DNA of 41,279 nucleotides from contig CACNYO010000008.1 in NCBI GenBank assembly GCA_902624765.1, positions 1-41,279 of the forward strand. Direction: 5' to 3'. This DNA is from an uncultured SAR86 cluster bacterium (lineage in GTDB: Bacteria; Pseudomonadota; Gammaproteobacteria; Magnimaribacterales; AG-339-G14). The translations under genes were made by a program, and so were the position numbers. This document shows, piece after piece, positions 1 through 9,228 of the stretch. The notes beneath the pieces are model-generated. The model made no database searches. It was given only the letters and a program-made list of their open reading frames with translations, and had not been told where the DNA came from. How positions within the stretch are numbered: position 1 is the stretch's first letter; each line of letters starts with the position of its first letter.

Positions 1-425
1 ATATCTTGACCGAGAAGATTAGACCTCAGCCAATGAGAGATAACCACCGAAGAGGAGTCTTCATTCGCATCTAAAGATTTTAGATTTTTGTTGAAAAGAA
101 ATTCTAAATTTTTTGAGACACCAAGGAATCTTTTTGAACCTAATAGTTCAACTCTTGTTAGATCTAAGTCTTTGATAATTTCATTTACTTTCGTATCTTT
201 GTGAGTATATAAACTATCCCCTGAATATTTATTTATTAGAGCAACTTGATCGGATTTTGCTCTAAGGTCGTCAAAATTTCTAATTGGTTGCAGAGGCTCT
301 GGAAGAGAACTTTGCCTAAGGTTTTCAATTCCAAAATTTACATTTAATTCTGTATCTTCAGAAATAGCCTTGGCTGATGCTGAAAGAGCATCCTTTATAG
401 TTTGTTTATCAGATTTCTCTAACAA
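1..425 (-). CDS. cobT: Cobaltochelatase subunit CobT, N-terminal part (runs off the window)
   Basis: This open frame continues past the window edge, so only about 141 N-terminal residues are visible. It begins just downstream of cobS. No ATG is available: the best start is TTG at 425, two bases after the cobS stop codon, with an ATT at 431 as a less likely alternative. The N-terminus (an alanine-rich helix, then an acidic segment ending in NVNFG) resembles aerobic cobaltochelatase CobT, the partner of the CobS AAA+ ATPase in inserting cobalt into hydrogenobyrinic diamide. The C-terminal metal-binding (MIDAS/VWA) domain lies outside the window, so an intact protein cannot be confirmed. The identification leans partly on the neighbouring cobS, which normally precedes cobT. 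No other cobalamin gene is present here. Confidence 0.65.
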   Translation of the reverse strand, partial: MLEKSDKQTIKDALSASAKAISEDTELNVNFGIENLRQSSLPEPLQPIRNFDDLRAKSDQVALINKYSGDSLYTHKDTKVNEIIKDLDLTRVELLGSKRFLGVSKNLEFLFNKNLKSLDANEDSSSVVISHWLRSNLLGQD

Positions 426-426
426 T

Positions 427-1413
427 TTAATTAGATTCTGAGCTCAGGGAACTGGTGGTCTCAGCGCCAAAACATCTCTGAAAATATTCAGAAATAATTG
501 GTCTTTCAGTTTCATCTGACTTATTGAGGAAAGAAAGCTCAAATGATTTAACCAAATCCTCAAAAATAGAATAATTTTCAGCCCAGCTGATAACTGTTCT
601 AGGTGACATCAAAGTTGATATATCTCCACTTTCAAAGCCTTTTCTTGTCAAATTGGCAAGTCTAATCATATTTAGAACCGTTTCTTTCCCTTCTTTGTTA
701 TCTAAATCTTTTACTTTTGAAAGAATTACTTTTTGTTCAAGCTCCTCATCCAAATAGTTTAAAACTGACACAATTTGCCATCTATCCATTTGCCCTTGAT
801 TTATTTGTTGAGTGCCATGATATAGACCAGTGCTATCTCCCAAACCTACAGTATTAGCAGTTGCAAATAATCTAAAATATGGATTAGGCGTTAGTACTCT
901 GTTTTGATCTAACAAAGTCAGCTTTCCTTCGGCTTCAAGAACCCTTTGAATGACAAACATAACATCTGGTCTTCCTGCATCGTATTCATCAAAAACTAAA
1001 GCTACCGAATTTTGAATTGCCCAAGGAAGTATTCCTTCAATAAATTTTGTTAATTGCACACCATCTTCTATAACTATTGCATCTTTGCCCAACAAGTCCA
1101 ATCTACTGATATGACTATCCAAGTTAATTCTCACACAAGGCCAATTTAATCTCGAAGCAACTTGCTCAATGTGAGTTGACTTACCAGAACCATGCAAACC
1201 TTGAATCATTACTCGACGATTATGTGAAAATCCAGCGAGGATTGAGAGCGTGGTCTCCTTATCAAAACAATAGTCTGGATCAAGAGCAGGAACGTATTCA
1301 CTGGGCTCAGAAAAGGCTGGTACCTCAAGTTTAGAGTCAAAACCGAAGGTATTTCCAACGCTAACCTTAATGTCTGGAGTAGCGCTGATATTTTGTGAAG
1401 TTGAGATTGTCAT
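427..1413 (-). CDS. cobS: Cobaltochelatase AAA+ ATPase subunit CobS
   Basis: This 328-residue MoxR-like AAA+ ATPase has the usual CobS length. Walker A is GLHGSGKST (residues 72-80), Walker B is ALVFDE (138-143), and a sensor-1 type FATAN lies near 183-187. The stretches around SHISRLDLLGKDAI and YHGTQQINQGQMDRW are typical of CobS. With CobT it forms the chaperone ring that drives ATP-dependent cobalt insertion by CobN in aerobic B12 synthesis. It is transcribed toward cobT with a 1-2 base gap, so the two are probably one operon. It is divergent from cysE across 95 bp. Family assignment is secure. Its physiological role is less so, because cobN and corrin-ring genes are absent from the window; isolated CobS/CobT pairs occur in genomes without full B12 synthesis. 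Confidence 0.9.
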   Translation of the reverse strand: MTISTSQNISATPDIKVSVGNTFGFDSKLEVPAFSEPSEYVPALDPDYCFDKETTLSILAGFSHNRRVMIQGLHGSGKSTHIEQVASRLNWPCVRINLDSHISRLDLLGKDAIVIEDGVQLTKFIEGILPWAIQNSVALVFDEYDAGRPDVMFVIQRVLEAEGKLTLLDQNRVLTPNPYFRLFATANTVGLGDSTGLYHGTQQINQGQMDRWQIVSVLNYLDEELEQKVILSKVKDLDNKEGKETVLNMIRLANLTRKGFESGDISTLMSPRTVISWAENYSIFEDLVKSFELSFLNKSDETERPIISEYFQRCFGAETTSSLSSESN

Positions 1414-1508
1414 ATCATTATTTTTTAAATTATTATCCTTTTATACCCTAAAACTTCAAATATATAGCTATGACTTTTTGTTAACTTCGTCTAGACTTCT
1501 TTTTTTTT

Positions 1509-2294
1509 ATGAATGCCGTAGATAAAAATATATGGACAAAGCTTCGATCTGAGGCTGAGGACTATATAAAATCCAATGAGGATTATAAAGACTTTTTGGA
1601 GTCTTTGGTTCTATCTAACGACGATTTTATTTCATCTATTAGTTTAAAACTATCAAGAGACTTATCTCAAGCATGGTCTTTTACTGAAAAAAAATTATAT
1701 CCAGGCATCTTACAAGCCTTGAATAGCACAGAAATTTCAAAAGCTATTGAAATGGATCTAAATGCAGTCATCTCGCGAGATCCTGCAACGAATACCATCA
1801 TTGAAACCTTCTTATTTTCTAAGGGATTCTCAGCCTTGCAGGCTTACAGGGCTTCTAATTATCACTGGAACAGTGAAAATCTTTTATCTTATTTCCTCCA
1901 AAGTAGGAGTTCGCAAGTTTACGGTGTAGACATACATCCTGCAGCCAAAATCGGAAAAGGAATAATGCTCGATCATGCTACTGGCATTGTGATTGGAGAA
2001 ACTTCAGTGATTGAGGATGATGTATCTATATTCCAAGGAGTAACTCTTGGGGGAACGGGAAAAGAGATAGGAGACAGACACCCAAAAGTAAGAAAAGGAG
2101 TTTTAATTAGTTCAGGGGCTAAGATTTTAGGTAATGTTGAAATTGGTGAGGGAGCAAAAATTGCTGCTGGTAGTGTAGTGCTGGAAGATGTTCCTGAACA
2201 TATGACTGTAGCAGGTGTGCCAGCAAAAGTGGTTGGTAAGACTTCCATAAAAACACCAGGGATCGAAATTGATCACACAATAGAGGAAAATTAA
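1509..2294 (+). CDS. cysE: Serine O-acetyltransferase
   Basis: CysE makes O-acetylserine from L-serine and acetyl-CoA, the first step of cysteine synthesis, in the cytoplasm. The 261-residue protein has the N-terminal helical domain (about 1-140) followed by left-handed beta-helix hexapeptide repeats (about 140-245). Residues matching the E. coli active site are visible: D91, D155 and H156 in the DHATG motif, and H191 in GDRHPK. The GVTLGGTG turn is also present. The C-terminus is of normal length, so it could bind cysteine synthase and be inhibited by cysteine, as in the family. The ATG at 1509 follows a run of T with no Shine-Dalgarno sequence. The stop overlaps the tesB start by one base (TAATG), which suggests translational coupling. 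Confidence 0.93.
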   Translation: MNAVDKNIWTKLRSEAEDYIKSNEDYKDFLESLVLSNDDFISSISLKLSRDLSQAWSFTEKKLYPGILQALNSTEISKAIEMDLNAVISRDPATNTIIETFLFSKGFSALQAYRASNYHWNSENLLSYFLQSRSSQVYGVDIHPAAKIGKGIMLDHATGIVIGETSVIEDDVSIFQGVTLGGTGKEIGDRHPKVRKGVLISSGAKILGNVEIGEGAKIAAGSVVLEDVPEHMTVAGVPAKVVGKTSIKTPGIEIDHTIEEN

Positions 2295-3181
2295 TGTCGT
2301 CACAAAAAAGCTTAGATGATTTAGTTAAGACACTTGATCTAGAAAAATTGGAAGAAAATTTATATAGAGGCGAGTGTGAAAAAACTGCATGGGGTAGAGT
2401 ATTTGGAGGCCAAGTTTTAGGTCAAGCCCTAAGTGCAGCCTACAATACTATTGAAGAGAAAAGATATGCTCACTCTTTTCATGCATATTTTTTAAGACCA
2501 GGAAGAATAGATATCCCAATTGTTTATCAAGTGGTAAGAATAAGGGACGGGGGAAGTTTCACAACGAGAACAGTTGACGCAATTCAAAATGGTGAGGTTA
2601 TTTTCAATATGTCTGTCTCTTTTCAAAAAGACGAGGGAGGTTTTGAGCATCAATTCGACATGCCTGATGTTCCTGGCCCAGAAGAACTTAAAAGTGAAAG
2701 AGAATTAAGAGAGTCAATGATGGATCAAATTCCTGAAGAGTATAGAGATGGATTTTTGAGAGAAAAAGCAATTGAATTAAGAACAGTTGAACAATTTAGT
2801 CCATTGAATGATGAAAAAAAACCTCCTTACAAACATACCTGGATGAAGGCAAATGGAAATCTTCCAGATGACATTCTTGTCCACCAAAACATACTTGCGT
2901 ACGCGTCAGATTTTGGATTACTTAGTACGGCACAACTTCCGCATGGAATCGGTTGGGGAGGCATGAATAGAAAAGTAATGGCAGCGAGCATTGATCATGC
3001 TATGTGGTTTCATAGACCTTTTAGAGCAGATGAATGGTTACTGTATGTTACAGATAGTCCCAGCGCCAGTAATGCAAAGGGATTTAATAGAGGAAGCGTC
3101 TATACTCAAGATGGAATTTTGGTAGCATCTGCTATTCAAGAGGGTCTTATGAGAAAAATCAAACCATCCAAAGATAGATAG
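2294..3181 (+). CDS. tesB: Acyl-CoA thioesterase II
   Basis: TesB hydrolyses medium- and long-chain acyl-CoA to free fatty acid and CoA. The 295-residue protein has the two tandem hotdog halves: an N-terminal GRVFGGQVLGQAL segment (residues 34-46) and a C-terminal half with YASDFG, HAMWFHRPF and IQEGLMR. Against the E. coli Asp/Thr/Gln catalytic triad I find D206, S232 (Ser in place of Thr, in ASIDHAMWFH) and Q282. The start overlaps the cysE stop by one base. It converges on gltD with a 7 bp gap. No functional link to cysteine synthesis is evident beyond co-transcription. Confidence 0.92.
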   Translation: MSSQKSLDDLVKTLDLEKLEENLYRGECEKTAWGRVFGGQVLGQALSAAYNTIEEKRYAHSFHAYFLRPGRIDIPIVYQVVRIRDGGSFTTRTVDAIQNGEVIFNMSVSFQKDEGGFEHQFDMPDVPGPEELKSERELRESMMDQIPEEYRDGFLREKAIELRTVEQFSPLNDEKKPPYKHTWMKANGNLPDDILVHQNILAYASDFGLLSTAQLPHGIGWGGMNRKVMAASIDHAMWFHRPFRADEWLLYVTDSPSASNAKGFNRGSVYTQDGILVASAIQEGLMRKIKPSKDR

Positions 3182-3188
3182 TTTTATA

Positions 3189-4634
3189 TCAAACTAGGGT
3201 AGTTTTACCCATTAGCTCTTTATCTATTTCTCTTGCCGCAGCTCTACCTTCATTTATTGCCCAGACAACTAGAGATTGACCTCTTCTGCAATCGCCAGCA
3301 GCAAAAACTTTTGGGTGAGAAGTTTTGTGGATATTATGATCAGCCTTGAAATTTGATCTTTCATCAAGATCAATATCAATTTCTTTGTTGATATAATTTT
3401 CTGGACCAAGAAAACCCATCGCAAGAAGTATAAGATCTGCTTTCCAAGTTTTTTCTGTGCCCTTTATTTCTTGGAAGGCTGAGTCAACCATTACTGTTTT
3501 GATACCAGTGAGCTTGCCATTTTTATCTCTTATGAATTCTTTTCCAGAAATAGAATATTCCCTAGGATCTTTTCCTAAAATTTCAATTGATTCTTCATGT
3601 CCATAATCAACTTTGTGTATTCTAGGGAAAAGTGGCCAAGGATTATTATCTGCTCTATCTTTTGGCAACTCAGGCATTATTTCAAAATTAAGAAGACTTT
3701 TGCATTTGTGTCTTAATGAGGTGCCAAGACAATCGTTTCCGGTATCACCTCCACCAATGACGATGACGTCTTTATCCTTAGCGGAAATAAATTTTTTATT
3801 CTTAAGCTTGCTGTCTAGAAGGCTCTTTGTATTTTTACCCAGAAATTCCATAGCGAAGTGAACACCATCTCCTTCTCTGCCAGGGATCGGAAGATCTCTG
3901 GGTTTTGTTGCTCCAGTGGTTAGAAGGACAGAATCATTATCATTGATAAGGTCTTCAAGAGAGAGAGAATTTGGAGCGCCGATATCAGTATTTGTATGGA
4001 AAACTATTCCTTCCTTTTCCATAATTTCAATTCTCATATCCAATATTGATTTTTCAAGTTTCATGTTAGGAATTCCATACATCATTAGTCCACCAATTCG
4101 ATCGGATCTTTCATAAACATCAACATTATGCCCGACGCTGTTTAATTGTTGTGCAGCTGAAAGGCCAGCAGGACCGGATCCAACTATAGCTATTTTTCTG
4201 TTAGTTCTGACCTCAGGAACTCTTGGCTTCAACCATCCAGATTTTATTCCTTTATCAGCGATGGCAAATTCTAGATTTTTGATTGCCACAGGGGTTTCGG
4301 TTATACCTAAAACACAAGCTCCCTCACATACTGCAGGACAAACTCTTCCAGTAACTTCGGGAAAATTATTTGTTTTGAAAAGTCTGTCGAATGCATCTTC
4401 CCATTGTTCGTTGTAAACCAAATCGTTCCACTCAGGGATTAAATTATAAACAGGACAGCCTTCACCAGATTGACAAAAAGGAACTCCACAATTCATGCAC
4501 CTTGCTGCTTGAGTATTCAAGAGCTTTTCATCATGATCTGTGTATATTTCTTTAAAGTCTAATACACGAGACTTTGCTGGCCTATACGGCTCAACCTCTC
4601 TAGAAAATTCTTTAAAGCCGGTTACTTTCCCCAT
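3189..4634 (-). CDS. gltD: Glutamate synthase (NADPH) small subunit
   Basis: This 481-residue protein is the beta subunit of NADPH-GOGAT. It takes electrons from NADPH through FAD and passes them to the large subunit. The N-terminal cysteines for 4Fe-4S clusters are visible (C46, C49, C54, C60, then C99, C103, C107). An FAD-binding GSGPAG lies at 152-157 and the NADPH-binding GGGDTG at 294-299. The C-terminal AAGDCRRGQSLVVWAI segment closes the FAD site. It lies directly downstream of gltB with one base between the stop and this start, so the two subunits are co-translated. Any control by the glutamine riboswitch ahead of gltB would reach it through that coupling. Confidence 0.95.
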   Translation of the reverse strand: MGKVTGFKEFSREVEPYRPAKSRVLDFKEIYTDHDEKLLNTQAARCMNCGVPFCQSGEGCPVYNLIPEWNDLVYNEQWEDAFDRLFKTNNFPEVTGRVCPAVCEGACVLGITETPVAIKNLEFAIADKGIKSGWLKPRVPEVRTNRKIAIVGSGPAGLSAAQQLNSVGHNVDVYERSDRIGGLMMYGIPNMKLEKSILDMRIEIMEKEGIVFHTNTDIGAPNSLSLEDLINDNDSVLLTTGATKPRDLPIPGREGDGVHFAMEFLGKNTKSLLDSKLKNKKFISAKDKDVIVIGGGDTGNDCLGTSLRHKCKSLLNFEIMPELPKDRADNNPWPLFPRIHKVDYGHEESIEILGKDPREYSISGKEFIRDKNGKLTGIKTVMVDSAFQEIKGTEKTWKADLILLAMGFLGPENYINKEIDIDLDERSNFKADHNIHKTSHPKVFAAGDCRRGQSLVVWAINEGRAAAREIDKELMGKTTLV

Positions 4635-4635
4635 T

Positions 4636-7600
4636 TCAACTCACTTTTAATTTCTTTTCCTTCATTTCTATCATTACCCTTTTATAATCAGTTGGCATTA
4701 CTTTGATAAAGCTATCTAATGCACTATTCCAACCATTAAGAATTTTAGTTGCTACTGCTGAATCAGTATATTTCTTATGATTTTTAATTAATTGCTTAAG
4801 CTCTTTCAAATCTTCTTCATCTTCTAAATTTTCAAGCTCAAAGGTGCTGGCGTTACATTTTTTGTAGAATAGTTTTCTTGGGTCATATACATAAGCAACT
4901 CCTCCACTCATCCCGGCACCAAAATTTCTACCTGTTTCTCCGAGAATTACAGCTACTCCTCCAGTCATATATTCGCAGCCATGATCTCCAATGCCCTCAA
5001 CTACAACCTTTGCTCCACTATTTCTTACACAAAATCTTTCTGCTGCAATTCCTCTAAAATATGCTTCGCCTCCAGTGGCTCCGTATAAGGCGACATTTCC
5101 AAGAATAATATTCTCTTCAGCTAGAAAACTGGATTTTTTATCAGGGTAGATTATGATTTTTCCACCTGAGAGACCCTTTCCAACATAGTCATTGGCATCT
5201 CCTTCCAGTTCTAAAGTCATTCCTTTGCAACTCCATGCCCCAAGACTTTGTCCAGCAGATCCTTTTAATTTCAAGTGAACAGAATCCTCTGGTAAACCAT
5301 TATTTTCCCAAACTTTCGATATTTCGTTAGATAGGATCGTTCCAAAAACCCTATCTGTATTTCCAATTTCTTGTTCTATTTTTATCTTTTTTCTATTGAG
5401 TATGTTTGGTTTGATTTTTTTCAGAAGTTTAAGATCCAAAGATTCTTCGAGATTATGATTTTGATCTTGAGTCTTGTATACATCAGTATTTTTAAATATC
5501 TTTTCAGCAGGAGTTAAAAGATTTGATAAATCAATTCCATCTTTTTTCCAATGGTTGATAGCAGTATCCAACTCAAGCAAATCAACTCTGCCAATCATTT
5601 CATTCAGGGTCTTGATGCCTAACTTAGCCATTATCATCCTCAATTCTTTTGCAACCATAAATAGGTAATTTACGACATTCTCAGGTTTGCCTTTGAACTT
5701 CTCTCTAAGATCCTTATCTTGTGTTGCTATTCCAACAGGACAGGTATTTAGGTGGCACTTTCTCATCATGATGCAGCCCAAGGTTACTAAAGGAGCAGTT
5801 GAGAAGCCAAACTCTTCAGCTCCCAAAATTGCAGCTATTGCAACATCTCTTCCCGTTTTTAATTGACCATCTGTTTGCAGGACTACTCTTGATCTTAGAT
5901 TATTCATTACTAGAGTCTGATGTGTTTCGGCAATACCCAGCTCCCAAGGAAGTCCTGCATGCTTGATGGAAGTTAATGGAGAAGCTCCTGTTCCCCCATC
6001 GTGACCAGCTATAACTAAATGGTCAGTTTTAGCTTTAACGACTCCAGCTGCAATTGTGCCAACTCCAATTTCAGAGACCAATTTCACACTGATTCTAGCT
6101 TTTCTATTTGCATTCTTAAGATCATGTATAAGTTGAGCTATATCTTCAATTGAATAAATATCGTGATGCGGGGGAGGGCTAATCAATCCTACTCCTGGAG
6201 TAGAATGCCTGATTCTTGCAATATATTGATCCACTTTCTTACCAGGTAACTCACCTCCTTCTCCAGGTTTTGCACCTTGAGCTATTTTTATTTGTAGCTC
6301 ATCAGAATTAGTAAGGTACCACATCGTCACCCCGAATCTTCCAGAGGCAACTTGTTTTATTGCAGATCTCTTAGACCTTCCATCTTTTAGAGGTTTAAAC
6401 CTAACTGGATCCTCTCCTCCTTCACCAGTATTGGATTTGCCTCCAAGCTCATTCATAGCCAAAGCAAGTGACTCATGAGCTTCAGTTGAAATTGATCCCA
6501 AAGACATCGCCCCTGTAGCGAATCTTTTTACTATTTCTTTTTCTGACTCAACCTGATCGATAGGTATACCTTTTTTTGGATACTTGAACTTCATCAAACC
6601 TCTGAGAGTACTATTTCTTGTAGTTTGTTCATTGGCATGATTGGAAAATTCCCAATATTTAGTCTCATCATTAGCCTGAGAAGCCAATTGCAATGATGAA
6701 ATGGATTTAGGATCCCACATGTGAGAATCACCTCCATTACGCCAATGGAAATCTCCGGGATTTGGAAGGACTGAAACTTTATTTTGATCGTATTCTGGGA
6801 AACCTATAGAGTGCCTTCTTTCAACTTCCTCTGCCAATACATCAAAATTAACTCCTTGTACCCTACTGGTAGTTCCAGGGAAACAAAGTTTTATTATTTC
6901 TTCTGCCAATCCAACAGCTTCGAATATTTGAGCACCTTTGTAAGATTGAAGAGTAGATATACCCATCTTAGCCATAACCTTTAACATACCTTTTGCAACG
7001 CCCTTTTTGTAAGCATTTACAAGATCAGAAGAACTTTTCAGATTTTCATCTTGCAGTATGCCATCGTCTACAGATTTCTCTAATACATCAAATGCCAAGT
7101 AGGGATTGATTGCATCTGCGCCATAGCCTATCAGAAGGCAATGGTGATGAACTTCCCGTGCTTCACCTGATTCAACTATCAATCCAAGTTGAGTTCTTTT
7201 CTCTTTCTTAACTAGATAATGATGAATACATGAGCAAGCAAGTAATGAACTAATTGCAACCTTCTCTTTTGACAACTCACGATCAGATAACAGCACAAAT
7301 GAATAGCCTTGCTTTATTGCATCCTCTGAATCTCTGCAAATTCTCTTCAAAGCTTTCTTCAAGCCTATTGATCCGCTTCCTCTCTCGTAGGTAATATCAA
7401 TAGTTTTGGTTTTCCATCCAAACGTTCTTAAATTTTTTATACTTTCGAGCTCTTGATTTGAAAGAATTGGATGTTTTAATCTTAATCTATGAGCATTTTT
7501 TTCTTGGGATTCTAGTAAATTACTTTCAGGACCAATTAAGCATTCAAGCGACATAATCACTTCTTCCCTAATTGAATCAATTGGTGGGTTGGTAATTTGT

Positions 7601-9195
7601 GCAAAGAGTTGCTTGAAGTAGTCGTATATCATCCTAGGCTTATCAGATAAACAGGCCAAGGCAGCGTCATTTCCCATTGAGCCGAGAGGATCCCTTAGCT
7701 CTGTTACAAGCGGCAGAAGCATGAACTCTAGGGTTTCTGTTGTATAACCAAAGGACTGCATTCGTGAGATCAGGTCATCCTTAGAAGATTTAGTTTTATA
7801 TTTTTTAAGATCTTGCAGGTCTACAATTTGGTTATTGATCCAATCACGGTAAGGATATTTATTTGAAATATTTTTTTTGATTTCCTCATCAGGAATCATT
7901 CTTCCTTTTTCAAAATCAATTAGAAACATTTTTCCTGGTTGCAGTCTTCCTTTGGAGAGAACCTTAGATTGATCAACTGGAAGGACTCCAACCTCTGATG
8001 CCATGATGACTTTGTCATCATCTGTAACATAGAATCTGCTTGGTCTGAGACCATTTCTATCTAAGACGGCTCCAACATAGTTACCGTCAGTAAATACAAT
8101 CGAAGCAGGTCCATCCCAGGGCTCCATGAATGAAGACGAGTATTCATAAAAAGCCTTTTTTGCTGAACTCATTTCATTATCGTTTTGCCATGCTTCAGGA
8201 ATCATCATCATTGCTGCTTCTGTAAGTTCTCTTCCAGACATAATTAAAAGTTCCAAAACATTATCGAAAGATCCAGAGTCTGAGCAGTCTGGTTCAGCAA
8301 TAGGAAACAACTTTGTAATTTTTGAACCAAAGTATTCACTTTTTGCTAGACCTTGTCTGGAATACATTTGATTCATATTTCCCTTAAGTGTATTTATTTC
8401 ACCGTTGTGGCACATATATCTGTTTGGCTGAGCTCTGTCCCAAGAAGGAAATGTATTGGTACTGAATCTTGAATGAACCATTGCAAGATGAGTTTCAAAC
8501 TTTTTATGTTCTAAATCTGGATAAAAAGGAAAAAGTTGAGCAGGAGTCAACATACCTTTGTAAGCAATAAGTCGCGAAGACAAAGTACAAGCATAAAACA
8601 TAAAAGATTGTTTTAAGTTCTCCCTATATCTCAAGCGCTTAGTGAAAATTTTTCTAATCAAATAAAGCTTTCTCTCAAAGGCATCTTGATCAATTCTTGA
8701 TGATTTTTGGATAAAAATTTGTTGAATTTCAGGTTGACAGTCCAAGGCAGCTGGACCTACGTTTGCTTTTTTCGGGTTTACCGGTACTTTCCTCCATCCT
8801 AAAAACTCTTGGCCCTCTGATTTTATTGTTTCTTCGACAACTTTTTTACAATACGATCTTTCCTTTCTGTCTTGGGGAAGGAAAATATTACCGGTAGCGT
8901 AGCTCCCAAAAGAAGGAAGATTTATTTTGATTTTTTTTGCTTGATCTTGGAAAAAAGAGTCTGGCAAAGCCATAAGAATCCCAGCTCCATCTCCAGTATT
9001 TTCCTCAAATCCACATCCGCCTCTATGATCCATTCTAGAGTTAATTAAATAGGCATCATCCATAATTTCCCTAGAGGGGATACCTTTAATATTCGCGACT
9101 AAGCCAACGCCGCAAGAGTCTTTCTCGCTGCTTGGATCATATAGTCCAATTTTTTTTGGACGTTCCAATAATTTATTTTTCTTATCTTCTACCAT
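4636..9195 (-). CDS. gltB: Glutamate synthase (NADPH) large subunit
   Basis: This is the 1519-residue alpha subunit of GOGAT, which converts glutamine plus 2-oxoglutarate into two glutamates. The N-terminal glutaminase domain should mature by cleavage before Cys28 (KDSCGVG), the Ntn nucleophile, removing a 27-residue propeptide. The central and FMN-binding synthase domains follow (GEGGEDPVRF, ARISVKLVSE, AGHDGGTGASP). A 3Fe-4S motif is at C1141, C1147 and C1152 (CIMMRKCHLNTC). The C-terminal GXGXG beta-helix domain (for example GGVAVILGETGRNFGAGMSGG) completes the protein. The length is normal. The leader carries an apparent L-glutamine riboswitch and a Shine-Dalgarno-masking hairpin, described separately, so expression probably responds to glutamine. 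Confidence 0.96.
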   Translation of the reverse strand: MVEDKKNKLLERPKKIGLYDPSSEKDSCGVGLVANIKGIPSREIMDDAYLINSRMDHRGGCGFEENTGDGAGILMALPDSFFQDQAKKIKINLPSFGSYATGNIFLPQDRKERSYCKKVVEETIKSEGQEFLGWRKVPVNPKKANVGPAALDCQPEIQQIFIQKSSRIDQDAFERKLYLIRKIFTKRLRYRENLKQSFMFYACTLSSRLIAYKGMLTPAQLFPFYPDLEHKKFETHLAMVHSRFSTNTFPSWDRAQPNRYMCHNGEINTLKGNMNQMYSRQGLAKSEYFGSKITKLFPIAEPDCSDSGSFDNVLELLIMSGRELTEAAMMMIPEAWQNDNEMSSAKKAFYEYSSSFMEPWDGPASIVFTDGNYVGAVLDRNGLRPSRFYVTDDDKVIMASEVGVLPVDQSKVLSKGRLQPGKMFLIDFEKGRMIPDEEIKKNISNKYPYRDWINNQIVDLQDLKKYKTKSSKDDLISRMQSFGYTTETLEFMLLPLVTELRDPLGSMGNDAALACLSDKPRMIYDYFKQLFAQITNPPIDSIREEVIMSLECLIGPESNLLESQEKNAHRLRLKHPILSNQELESIKNLRTFGWKTKTIDITYERGSGSIGLKKALKRICRDSEDAIKQGYSFVLLSDRELSKEKVAISSLLACSCIHHYLVKKEKRTQLGLIVESGEAREVHHHCLLIGYGADAINPYLAFDVLEKSVDDGILQDENLKSSSDLVNAYKKGVAKGMLKVMAKMGISTLQSYKGAQIFEAVGLAEEIIKLCFPGTTSRVQGVNFDVLAEEVERRHSIGFPEYDQNKVSVLPNPGDFHWRNGGDSHMWDPKSISSLQLASQANDETKYWEFSNHANEQTTRNSTLRGLMKFKYPKKGIPIDQVESEKEIVKRFATGAMSLGSISTEAHESLALAMNELGGKSNTGEGGEDPVRFKPLKDGRSKRSAIKQVASGRFGVTMWYLTNSDELQIKIAQGAKPGEGGELPGKKVDQYIARIRHSTPGVGLISPPPHHDIYSIEDIAQLIHDLKNANRKARISVKLVSEIGVGTIAAGVVKAKTDHLVIAGHDGGTGASPLTSIKHAGLPWELGIAETHQTLVMNNLRSRVVLQTDGQLKTGRDVAIAAILGAEEFGFSTAPLVTLGCIMMRKCHLNTCPVGIATQDKDLREKFKGKPENVVNYLFMVAKELRMIMAKLGIKTLNEMIGRVDLLELDTAINHWKKDGIDLSNLLTPAEKIFKNTDVYKTQDQNHNLEESLDLKLLKKIKPNILNRKKIKIEQEIGNTDRVFGTILSNEISKVWENNGLPEDSVHLKLKGSAGQSLGAWSCKGMTLELEGDANDYVGKGLSGGKIIIYPDKKSSFLAEENIILGNVALYGATGGEAYFRGIAAERFCVRNSGAKVVVEGIGDHGCEYMTGGVAVILGETGRNFGAGMSGGVAYVYDPRKLFYKKCNASTFELENLEDEEDLKELKQLIKNHKKYTDSAVATKILNGWNSALDSFIKVMPTDYKRVMIEMKEKKLKVS

Positions 9196-9206
9196 CGATA
9201 ATATCT

Positions 9207-9228
9207 CATCCTTCCTACTAGAAAGATG
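9207..9228 (-). promoter_or_regulatory. Hairpin masking the gltB Shine-Dalgarno sequence (riboswitch expression platform)
   Basis: On the minus strand CATCTTTC (9228-9221) pairs with GAAGGATG (9214-9207), an 8 bp stem including one G-U pair, with a 6-base loop. The 3' arm contains most of AGGAAGGA (9216-9209), the only good ribosome-binding sequence before the gltB ATG, which it precedes by about 12 bases. The hairpin starts on the base right after P1 of the aptamer, so aptamer folding and hairpin folding could compete. The role as a translational switch is inference. Confidence 0.6.

Noticed and set aside
3197-3210. Small hairpin GGGTA-GTTT-TACCC at the gltD 3' end
   Set aside because: The stem is five base pairs, lies within coding sequence, and has no T tract on either strand, so it is not a credible terminator.
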